Shown: positions 27,322 to 34,434 of the stretch, piece after piece | Layout of the letters: each line of letters starts with the position of its first letter | Position numbering within the stretch: position 1 is the first letter of the stretch | NCBI RefSeq assembly: GCF_012932425.1 | Contig: NZ_JAAIII010000001.1 | Location: 1-64,000, forward strand | Reading direction: 5' to 3' | Length of the DNA: 64,000 nt | DNA from: Bifidobacterium oedipodis | GTDB taxonomy: Bacteria > Actinomycetota > Actinomycetes > Actinomycetales > Bifidobacteriaceae | Translations under genes and position numbers: made by a program | Notes under the pieces: model-generated | Databases searched by the model: none | What the model was told of the DNA's origin: nothing | What the model saw: only the letters and a program-made list of their open reading frames with translations

Positions 27322-27465
27322 TTTCTTCCATCCGGACTATACCGTTGGCTTCGGAATCTCACCGAATCAGCCGCCTGGTGGCGGGTCGCGGGCTTGGGGC
27401 CGATCCCGTTATGAATCCCGGGATAGCCGATTACCGCCAGTAAGGAATTGCACCTTCCCTGAAAC
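27322..27465 (-). promoter_or_regulatory. FMN riboswitch (RFN element)
   Basis: Read on the minus strand, the order of conserved RFN blocks is complete: TTCAGGGAAGGTGCAATTCC, then TACTGGCGGTAAT, the variable arm, CCGCGACCCGCC, GGTGAGATTCCGAAGCC, and the closing TAGTCCGGATGGAAGA. It ends 14 bases before the ribU start, next to its ribosome site (GAGGAG), which fits control of translation initiation, but no separate terminator or sequestering helix was worked out. Confidence 0.93.
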
Positions 27466-27589
27466 TGACAAGCCTTATTCATACATCGTTTGGTGGTATT
27501 ACGCAAGTGATGTGTTCACTGGGGGAGATGTGCGATCGATATCGTCGAGAAGCGTGGGGTGCGGGTGTTTGTGCCCGTCAGGTGCAACA

Positions 27590-28612
27590 ATGGAACCTAT
27601 GGCTCAAGTGAAGACCCCCAAAAAGACTATCGACAAGCTGGCGCTGATCGTCACCACCTATAAGCGTCAGGAACTGCTCGCCACCCTGTTCGATTCGATT
27701 CTGGCGTTGGAGCAGGCACCGTGGCGCATTGTCATCGTCGACAATGAGCACTCCGGCGACACGGCGAATATGGTCGCCGCCTTCGCTGGCAGGGTGACCG
27801 GCCGGTGGGGCACCACCATTGCCGATCAGAGCGGCAACGAGGAACGCGTGGTCTATGCGCCGCAAACCGAAAACCTGGGTGGCGCGGGCGGATTCTCCGC
27901 CGGAGTGAAGAAGGCCTACGAACTGGGTGCCGAATGGTTCTGGGTGATGGATGACGATGTGGCCGTCTTGCCTGACGCCATCGCCAAACTGGCTCGTTGG
28001 ACCGACCGTCACGAAGTCATCCAAGGCTCCCGCTTCGACTATGACGGCGGGCCATTCTACTGGCAGTACGATTTCATCGTGCCGCTGGGCATTCCGAACC
28101 CGATCGCGCCCGCCGCGTTTGGCCCGGCCGGCTACCGTGTGATGGACACGCTATGCTTCGAAGGCGGTTTGTTCTCCCGGCGCATCGTAACCGAAATCGG
28201 TTTGCCGGATCCGCGCTTCTTCATCTACTGGGACGACACGATCTACGGCTATCGTGCCAGCAAGGTCACCAATCCGATTGTGGTGCCCGACGTGATTCTG
28301 CGCCGCACGCGCGAAATCGGCAACTGGGATATCGCCGGCGTGCGCCAGCTCAACTCCACTTCCGACATGAACCGCTACCACATCATGCGCAATCGTGGCT
28401 ATATGGCCCGCTATTTCATGGTGTACGGCGACTTCCGCCCCCTCCTGTTCGGTTTGGGTACACTGGCCACCGCCGCCAAGGAGCTGATCCGACTGGTGAT
28501 GGTGGATCGCGAACACCTGAAAACCGGCGTAGTGCAGATCGCCAAGGGCTGGTGGGATTCCCGAAAGCTGCTGCACGACGCCGATTGGAAGCCGATGCCG
28601 TCGCTGAAATAG
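27590..28612 (+). CDS. Family 2 glycosyltransferase
   Basis: A 340-residue cytosolic GT-A enzyme of the galactofuranosyl/rhamnosyl-transferase-like group. LIVTTYKRQELLATLF opens the nucleotide-sugar fold (residues 19-34). NLGGAGGFSAGVKKAY (96-110) and the metal-binding WVMDDDVAVLP (DDD at 121-123) follow, and FIYWDDTIYGYR carries the likely base. Start ATG 27590 lies behind CAGGTGCAACA; ATG 27599 is possible. It diverges from the riboswitch and has no polysaccharide cluster around it, so the acceptor is unknown. Confidence 0.82.
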   Translation: MEPMAQVKTPKKTIDKLALIVTTYKRQELLATLFDSILALEQAPWRIVIVDNEHSGDTANMVAAFAGRVTGRWGTTIADQSGNEERVVYAPQTENLGGAGGFSAGVKKAYELGAEWFWVMDDDVAVLPDAIAKLARWTDRHEVIQGSRFDYDGGPFYWQYDFIVPLGIPNPIAPAAFGPAGYRVMDTLCFEGGLFSRRIVTEIGLPDPRFFIYWDDTIYGYRASKVTNPIVVPDVILRRTREIGNWDIAGVRQLNSTSDMNRYHIMRNRGYMARYFMVYGDFRPLLFGLGTLATAAKELIRLVMVDREHLKTGVVQIAKGWWDSRKLLHDADWKPMPSLK

Positions 28613-28630
28613 CGTATGAGCGGCGGCATT

Positions 28631-28678
28631 GGTGGCAGGCCAGTGGCAGGTGCAATAACAAGCCAGTGGCCTGCCACC
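28631..28678. terminator. Hairpin between convergent genes
   Basis: GGTGGCAGGCCAGTGGC (28631-28647) pairs with GCCAGTGGCCTGCCACC (28662-28678) with one mismatch and a 14-base loop, between convergent stops. A direct repeat CGATAACCGAA follows (28682-28704, two copies). No T-run is seen. Confidence 0.6.
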
Positions 28679-28710
28679 GAGCGATAACCGAACGATAACC
28701 GAACGAGGGA

Positions 28711-29496
28711 TCAGCGGTGAATGAACAGGCCGCCGTCGCCCCAAGCCCACTTGCCCTGGCCGGCACCGATCTGGAAATGCAGTTTTGCGATGCCCAGATC
28801 GTTCAATGCCCAATGCTCATCGCCGGCAGTCGGATCGATATGTGCGGCGGCGGTGTCGTCGGCCGCGTTATAGCTGAAGGTAATCGGCTGTCGATTCATG
28901 GCGCTCGGTGCCTTCATCGCGGCCTCAACGCCGGCCTTGAACCAATCGGGGGCGCTCTGGCGCTCCTCGTCACTCATCGTGGGCGTGAACTGTTCGAAGG
29001 TTTTCGAGGTGCGGTGCGTGCGCTGCACCTCGGTGAGCTGCTCGTAGGACTTCGCCTGATATTCCAGATGGTTGGCCGGGTAGCCAATCACCACACCCAG
29101 ATAGAGCTCCTGCGAGTCACTCACACGGCAGTGGCGTGCGGCCTGCTCGCGATCCCAGGAGCCGGCGACCCAGAGGGTGCCCAGACCTCGCAGTGTTGCG
29201 GTGAGCACCACGCGTTCGGCATAGAATCCGGCGCGCTCCTTGGCTTCGTCATCGTTCTTGGGGCCGACGATGGCCAGATAATTGGCCGCATTGGTCAGGT
29301 GCCCGGAAGCATTGGCTTCGGTGAATACCCTCGGCTGATCGCGCACGAGCTGAATGCTCAGATCAGCGAGCAGATTAATCGGTTCGAGCGTCATGGTCAG
29401 CTGACGGGCCATGTCGTCATCGATCGGCTCGTCATCGAAGGCGCGTACGGCGGTGCGGATGTTGATTGCATCAATAAGTTGAGTATGTTCTGCCAT
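28711..29496 (-). CDS. Nitroreductase-family oxidoreductase
   Basis: An FMN-dependent NAD(P)H oxidoreductase-like protein of 261 residues. INIRTAVRAFDDEPIDDD at the N-terminus is the phosphate-binding RxxxR/K-type segment, and AMKAPSAMNRQPITF and LGTLWVAGSW are family landmarks, the former in a permuted-looking order late in the chain as in the TM1586-like branch. The start ATG 29496 has ATGAGAAGC upstream. Shares a divergent intergenic region with ppgK. The physiological substrate is unknown. Confidence 0.75.
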   Translation of the reverse strand: MAEHTQLIDAINIRTAVRAFDDEPIDDDMARQLTMTLEPINLLADLSIQLVRDQPRVFTEANASGHLTNAANYLAIVGPKNDDEAKERAGFYAERVVLTATLRGLGTLWVAGSWDREQAARHCRVSDSQELYLGVVIGYPANHLEYQAKSYEQLTEVQRTHRTSKTFEQFTPTMSDEERQSAPDWFKAGVEAAMKAPSAMNRQPITFSYNAADDTAAAHIDPTAGDEHWALNDLGIAKLHFQIGAGQGKWAWGDGGLFIHR

Positions 29497-29580
29497 GCTT
29501 CTCATTATCGCGCGCTGGGTGCGCCACGGCGTGTCCAATACAAATTATGCACACGTTTGCACAGTTCGTGCGTTTGGGTT

Positions 29581-29609
29581 TTCGTCTTGGGGCCGGGGTG
29601 CGCTACACT
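29581..29609 (+). promoter_or_regulatory. Candidate sigma-70-type promoter of ppgK
   Basis: A TTCGTC hexamer (29581-29586) and TACACT (29604-29609) are separated by 17 bases. The TACACT -10 is a good actinobacterial match; the -35 is weaker. The ppgK start is 55 bases downstream. Confidence 0.5.
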
Positions 29610-29664
29610 GGCCCCACCGGTTCGAAACAACCACCCCTTGGAAAGGTAAAAGGAAAGGTCAACG

Positions 29665-30432
29665 ATGATTGAAACTGCACAGGCATTCGGTGTTGATATC
29701 GGCGGTTCTGGTATCAAGGCTGCCCCCGTCGATTTGCAGAAGGGCGAGTTTGCCGAGCCGCGTCTGAAGATTCTCACCCCTGAGGTCTCCACTCCTGAGG
29801 CTGTCGCCAAGATCGTCAAGCAGCAGCTTGACCACTTCGAGGTGCCCGAATCCGCCCCGGTCGGTGTGGCCTTCCCCGCCCCGATCAAGCCCGGCCAGAA
29901 GCTCGACTTCATGGCCAACCTCGATCAGTCCTGGGTTGGCGTGGACGTGACCGAGGTGTTCTCCGAAGCATGTGGTCGCCCGGTTGTTGTGGTCAACGAC
30001 GCCGACGCCGCAGGCCTCGCCGAAGTGCAGTATGGTGCCGCCAAAGGCCAGAACGGCCTGGTGATCGCCACCACACTGGGCACCGGCATCGGCACCGCGC
30101 TGATTTATGACGGCGTGCTGATCCCGAACTCGGAGCTGGGCCACATCGTGCTTGACGCCAAGCATCTGGACGCCGAAAAGTATGCAGCCTCCTCCGTCAA
30201 GGATCTCGAAGACATCAGCTACAAGAAGTGGGCCAAGCGCCTGACCAAGTACTACGGTCTGATGGAACACTACTTCAACCCCGACCTGTTCGTCGTCGGC
30301 GGCGGCGTGAGCAAGGACAGCCACAAGTTCCTGCCCAATATCGACATCAAGACGCCGATCGTGCCCGCAACGCTGCGCAACTCCGCCGGCATCGTCGGCG
30401 CCGCCTACTACGCCAGCGTCAAGCAGAACTAA
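29665..30432 (+). CDS. ppgK: Polyphosphate glucokinase (ROK family)
   Basis: Phosphorylates glucose using polyphosphate (often also ATP), feeding the bifid shunt. The 255-residue length and sequence fit the actinobacterial PpgK group. Phosphate-binding loop DIGGSGIK is at 11-18, catalytic Asp in VVNDADAAG is D112, and TTLGTGIGTAL forms the second phosphate loop, followed by NSELGHIVLD with the sugar-contacting Glu-Leu-Gly-His. AAAGGAAAGG lies upstream of ATG 29665. Monocistronic: own promoter upstream and intrinsic terminator at 30472. Confidence 0.9.
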   Translation: MIETAQAFGVDIGGSGIKAAPVDLQKGEFAEPRLKILTPEVSTPEAVAKIVKQQLDHFEVPESAPVGVAFPAPIKPGQKLDFMANLDQSWVGVDVTEVFSEACGRPVVVVNDADAAGLAEVQYGAAKGQNGLVIATTLGTGIGTALIYDGVLIPNSELGHIVLDAKHLDAEKYAASSVKDLEDISYKKWAKRLTKYYGLMEHYFNPDLFVVGGGVSKDSHKFLPNIDIKTPIVPATLRNSAGIVGAAYYASVKQN

Positions 30433-30471
30433 GCGTTTGCGCCATACCGGCGTCAATGCGCGATAATCGAT

Positions 30472-30512
30472 AATCCTCCCTACGCCTGAACACAGGCGTC
30501 GGGAGGATTTTG
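30472..30512 (+). terminator. Rho-independent terminator of ppgK
   Basis: AATCCTCC (30472-30479) and ACGCCTG (30482-30488) pair with CAGGCGT and GGAGGATT (30493-30509), with an AACA tip, then TTTGTTGTTG. The GGGAGGA inside it looks like a ribosome site for the next gene but is stem sequence. Confidence 0.85.
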
Positions 30513-30539
30513 TTGTTGCGGGGCAATACAGTACATGGT

Positions 30540-31694
30540 ATGACCGTGCATTTTTCTTCCCGTGTGGATATTTCCGCGCCCAACCCGATTGCCGCTGCGG
30601 AACAGGAGGCCAAGCGACAGGGCATTGCGCTGGGCAAACTGAATGATTCCAACCCTACCCGGCATGGATTGGCCCCCGAACTGGTGCCCAGCATCTATAG
30701 CGCCGACCCGCGCGGGCCGAAAGCCGCACGTCAGGCTCTGGCTGCTTTCCTGAGTGCCGACGCGGATGCGCTGTATCTGCTCAGCTCCACATCCGAAGCC
30801 TATTCCTGGCTGGTCAAGCTCTTGTGTGATCCGGGGGATGCAGTGCTGGCACCCAAGCCCGGGTATCCGCTGATCGAATCGATCTGTCGTCTCGAAGGCG
30901 TGGAAACACTTGAATACCAATTGCAATTCGACGGCTCCTGGTTCATCGACACAGCCGCCATCGCAGAACTGCTGGAATCCGCCGAAGGCACGCGCATACG
31001 GGCGTTGGTGGTGATTAACCCCAACAATCCCACCGGCTCCTACGTCAAGCCTTCGGAACGCGAGGCATTGGTGCGTCTGTGCCGTGACCATGGCATCGCG
31101 CTGATCGCGGACGAAGTGTTTTTCACGTACGCGCTCGAACCGTTCCCCGGCAATGCCAGACTGGCGGGCGAGAGTGGGGTGCTCACCTTCGCCCTGGATG
31201 GTTTCTCCAAAATGCTTGCCGCACCCCATGCCAAAGTCGGTTGGATTCAGGTGTCTGGTCCTAGCGAGGACGTGGCCGAAGCCCAGCGCAGGCTTGACGT
31301 CATCGCCGATGATTACCTGCCGATGAGCGACATCATCGCGCGTGACATTCCCGATCTGTTGGATGCTGCCGAAGCACAAAGCGACAAGGTGCGTGAACGT
31401 GTGCAGGGCAATCTGGCTCGACTACACGCGCTGCTGGATGCTGACCCTCACGGTCTGGTCAGTGTGCTTCGTGCCGAAGGCGGGTGGAATGTGCTGCTGC
31501 GCGTGCCTGCCGTGCTGGATGAGAACGAACTGGTGCTCACACTGATTGATCAGCACCGGCTCACCGGGCAGCCCGGCTACTTCTTCGACATGGAATCCAA
31601 CGGCTATCTGGCTGTTTCGCTGCTGCCTGAACCGGCCGAATTCGAACGCAATATTCAGTCGGTGCTTGACACCGTGGCGGACATGCTGCGGTAG
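30540..31694 (+). CDS. Class I/II pyridoxal-phosphate aminotransferase
   Basis: A 384-residue fold-type I aminotransferase acting on an amino acid and a keto acid. INPNNPTGSYV marks the PLP-binding strand, LIADEVFF the Asp-containing strand, and LDGFSKMLAAPHAKVGW holds the Schiff-base Lys. The start ATG 30540 has only a weak purine stretch upstream; a TTG at 30510 in the same frame would lie inside the terminator of ppgK. Its last 40 bases overlap the 3' end of the opposite-strand ABC gene. The specific substrate is not evident. Confidence 0.82.
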   Translation: MTVHFSSRVDISAPNPIAAAEQEAKRQGIALGKLNDSNPTRHGLAPELVPSIYSADPRGPKAARQALAAFLSADADALYLLSSTSEAYSWLVKLLCDPGDAVLAPKPGYPLIESICRLEGVETLEYQLQFDGSWFIDTAAIAELLESAEGTRIRALVVINPNNPTGSYVKPSEREALVRLCRDHGIALIADEVFFTYALEPFPGNARLAGESGVLTFALDGFSKMLAAPHAKVGWIQVSGPSEDVAEAQRRLDVIADDYLPMSDIIARDIPDLLDAAEAQSDKVRERVQGNLARLHALLDADPHGLVSVLRAEGGWNVLLRVPAVLDENELVLTLIDQHRLTGQPGYFFDMESNGYLAVSLLPEPAEFERNIQSVLDTVADMLR

Positions 31695-32467
31695 CGCGCC
31701 ATAATGAGGTCGTTGTAGAAGGTTACGGCCTCATCCGGAGTGCCGTCGAATACGATGCGCCCTTCGTCAAGCACCAGTACGCGGTCGATCGCGTATTCGG
31801 GGCGGCGGATCATATCGGTATCGTGCGTGGCGAAGATCACCTGCTTGTCATAGCTGAGCAGGGCCTGGGCCACATGCGCGGTGCCGATTTCGTCCAGCCC
31901 CTTGCTGGGCTCATCGGCCACGATGGCGCTCGGCTCGAAGCTTAGGGCCGCAGCAATGGCCAGCAGATGGCGTTGCTCGCTATTGAGCTCGCCGGCCGCA
32001 CGCCGAGACACCTGTGCCAAGTCGAAATGTGCGAACAGGTTGCCGATACGAGCCTGACGCTCCGATTCAGGCACTTTGTGCTTCTTCAAGGCTTCGGATA
32101 CGGCTTCGGCGATGTTCTTGGCACGGTAGAAGGAGTTCGGGATTTCTTCGCGGCGCACCTTGCCCACCAATTGTTCGATGCGCTTGGTATCGCGCTTCGA
32201 CGTCGGATCAAGTGTCTCCTCGCCGCCGGCGATGCGCACTGAACCGGTGGACGGGGTGAGGGAGCCATCCAACAGGCCGAGCAGTGTCGATTTGCCTGCA
32301 CCATTCAGTCCGATAATGGCCACGCGCTTCTCGGCGATGGTCAGAGACGTGGGCTTTAAGCCGATATGGCCGTCATCATAGGTGTGGCCGGCTTCCTGCA
32401 GCGTGAAGGTCAGCGAGGAAGGGGCTGGTTGCTGGGGGCGTGCGAAGAGAAATGCCATGCGCCCCAT
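31655..32467 (-). CDS. Lone ABC ATPase, EcfA/CbiO-like
   Basis: A 270-residue ATPase with Walker A GLNGAGKSTL and Walker B AIVADEPSKGLD. The signature is altered: the usual LSGGQ is replaced by ELNSEQRHLLAIA. It resembles cobalt/vitamin-type importer ATPases (BioM/EcfA). No S or T component is adjacent, so it may share partners encoded elsewhere. Start at ATG 32467 or ATG 32458 (MAFLF); neither has a strong ribosome site. The 3' end overlaps the aminotransferase by 40 bases on the opposite strand. Confidence 0.75.
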   Translation of the reverse strand: MGRMAFLFARPQQPAPSSLTFTLQEAGHTYDDGHIGLKPTSLTIAEKRVAIIGLNGAGKSTLLGLLDGSLTPSTGSVRIAGGEETLDPTSKRDTKRIEQLVGKVRREEIPNSFYRAKNIAEAVSEALKKHKVPESERQARIGNLFAHFDLAQVSRRAAGELNSEQRHLLAIAAALSFEPSAIVADEPSKGLDEIGTAHVAQALLSYDKQVIFATHDTDMIRRPEYAIDRVLVLDEGRIVFDGTPDEAVTFYNDLIMARYRSMSATVSSTD

Positions 32468-32532
32468 TGTAGGTCAGGCGTGGGAAACGCGAGACCGACA
32501 ATGAGGCGCATCAGAAGGAGGCGGGACAGCTG

Positions 32533-34269
32533 TCAGGCGAAGTAGAAGCCCTTGAACCCGTAGCTATACACGCGATATATGTAGGACGTATTCAATTCCA
32601 TATGATATTGGGCTTCGAGCTGGCCGTCGTCGTTGTAGACGCCGAAGATGCCTTGCATGCCCGAATCGACAAAGTTGAGATCATCGGACAGTTCCTGTGC
32701 CGAGGAGACATAGGGCGAATACGGCACGTCGAAGGACTGCACTTCGGTATAGGTGCCCGCCTGCTCATCGACCAGATACTTGCGGAACTGGGAGTGCGAG
32801 GATTCATCCTTGGATGATTGCGCGGTGGAAATGCCATCGATTACGGTCCAGTCGAAATCCGGGCGGGTCATGGCATAGCCGAAATTATTGTCGAACATGT
32901 ACAGGTAATACTGGCCGTCGGCAAGCGAATCATCGGCGACATAGGTGATCGAATGCTGCCCGCCGGTGTCGGGGAAGTCGCCATTCTTGGTCAGGAAGCT
33001 GTCGGTTTGTTCGAAGCCGGACCATACGGAAGGCTCGCCGATCATATAGTCGAGCGTGGGATCGCTCTCCAGATCATTCACCTTGATGATGGTGGAGGTT
33101 TCGCGCGCGGAAAGCAGTGCGGAGCCATCCTCAAGCAGCTGAATGGTGTTGAAATGAATCCAATCCCAACGATTCGAGGCCGTCGGATCGGATTCGTCAA
33201 TGCCGGAGTGATCGGTTGAAGCCTTGTAGTCGGCGAACATCTCACCGAAGTCCACCAGCGAGGTCACCTCGCCCGAATCGGTATCGACTTTGATGACCTG
33301 ATCCTGCACGGCATGGTCGTCGCGTGTCAGATCGGTGGCCAACGACACGATATTGCCGTCGGAATCCAACGCATAATCATGGTGAAGAATGTACTGGTCA
33401 CCCAAGTCGATGATGCGCTCCAGCTTGCCGAGACGATTCATGCCAACAAAGGTTTTGGTGGATGCCGAGAACCACATCAGCCCATTGTCGTCGAACAGCA
33501 GACGATGCGCACGATAGTAGAGAATCGGCACCTCGCCGCGCAGCACGCCGTTCGCATCGTAATAGGTCATGAAATCCTGCTCGTCGGAATCATTGCCAAG
33601 AATGACGTACAGATCGTTGCCGAGCGTGGCCAGCGCATCGTCGCTGGGGGCGACGGTCGTCTCCAGCTGGACTTCTTCGGAACCAAGCAGGCTGGGGCCG
33701 GTTTCGCTTAGCGTGCGGGTGGTGGAGGCACCATCTTCACTGGTGATGGTTAGGGTGATGGTGTTTTTAACCTTTGGAATCAAGCCCAACACCAGGAACT
33801 CGTGTTCGGTCGATGCGATATCAGCGTCAGCGGTGTCGCTAGTACTACTGGTGTCGCTGGTATCAGCTGCAAGCGTCACTGTTTCAGCGGCCTCGTCGCT
33901 GGTGACCGCATCGGCCGAATAATCCGGATAGCCCTCGGCATGCACCGTGTAGCTGATGGTGGACGGCTCGTCGGTGGTGAAATACACATACAGCGAAGTG
34001 GTATTGGTGCCGTAGGGATTGGTTTTGGTGTAGATGTTGTCGACGGTGCGTTCCTCATCGTCGCGCTGCGAAGTCAGCTCATCGTCCATCATCTGCTGGT
34101 AGTCGGTGGTGTAGATGTTCTCCACCTGCGCATTCAGTCGTTCGATGCGATGCTGTTTGATGGCCGCGCTTACGTCGTCGCGCGACACCATGCACAGGCC
34201 GAGCGCGATGGCTGCCGTGGCGAGAGCGGCGGTGATTTTTATGGCGCGGTTACGGGTAACGATAGGCAC
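32533..34269 (-). CDS. Secreted/anchored arylsulfotransferase (ASST)-like protein
   Basis: A 578-residue protein with an N-terminal membrane anchor or signal (KITAALATAAIALGLCMV, about 11-28), a beta-rich N-terminal domain (to about 200), and a propeller domain typical of aryl-sulfate sulfotransferases. ASST-like landmarks, each with a conserved His, are YYRAHRLLFDDNGL, YILHHDYALDSDGNIV, DWIHFNTIQ and TGGQHSITYV. Known ASSTs move sulfate between phenols outside the cell; whether this Gram-positive member has that activity is untested. A Thr/Ser/Asp-rich stretch (about 125-150) is a linker. The gene downstream on the same strand is the lone ABC ATPase. Confidence 0.72.
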   Translation of the reverse strand: MPIVTRNRAIKITAALATAAIALGLCMVSRDDVSAAIKQHRIERLNAQVENIYTTDYQQMMDDELTSQRDDEERTVDNIYTKTNPYGTNTTSLYVYFTTDEPSTISYTVHAEGYPDYSADAVTSDEAAETVTLAADTSDTSSTSDTADADIASTEHEFLVLGLIPKVKNTITLTITSEDGASTTRTLSETGPSLLGSEEVQLETTVAPSDDALATLGNDLYVILGNDSDEQDFMTYYDANGVLRGEVPILYYRAHRLLFDDNGLMWFSASTKTFVGMNRLGKLERIIDLGDQYILHHDYALDSDGNIVSLATDLTRDDHAVQDQVIKVDTDSGEVTSLVDFGEMFADYKASTDHSGIDESDPTASNRWDWIHFNTIQLLEDGSALLSARETSTIIKVNDLESDPTLDYMIGEPSVWSGFEQTDSFLTKNGDFPDTGGQHSITYVADDSLADGQYYLYMFDNNFGYAMTRPDFDWTVIDGISTAQSSKDESSHSQFRKYLVDEQAGTYTEVQSFDVPYSPYVSSAQELSDDLNFVDSGMQGIFGVYNDDGQLEAQYHMELNTSYIYRVYSYGFKGFYFA

Positions 34270-34434
34270 GGGTGAACTCCCGGAAAATAGTAGGACACAA
34301 AACGATTACGCACCATACTCTAAAGGCCCGTGCCTTGGTGTTGCCGGGGTCACTTGCTGAAAACCCACTGGGATTTTGGTTATAACATGCCGTACACCGC
34401 ACAGATGGTATGGTGTAGCGTCTGCCTGCGTCTA

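Noticed and set aside
30501..30512. GGGAGGA as ribosome site with a TTG start at 30510 for the aminotransferase
   Set aside because: The GGGAGGA is one arm of the ppgK terminator and lies only two bases from the TTG; ATG 30540 is preferred.
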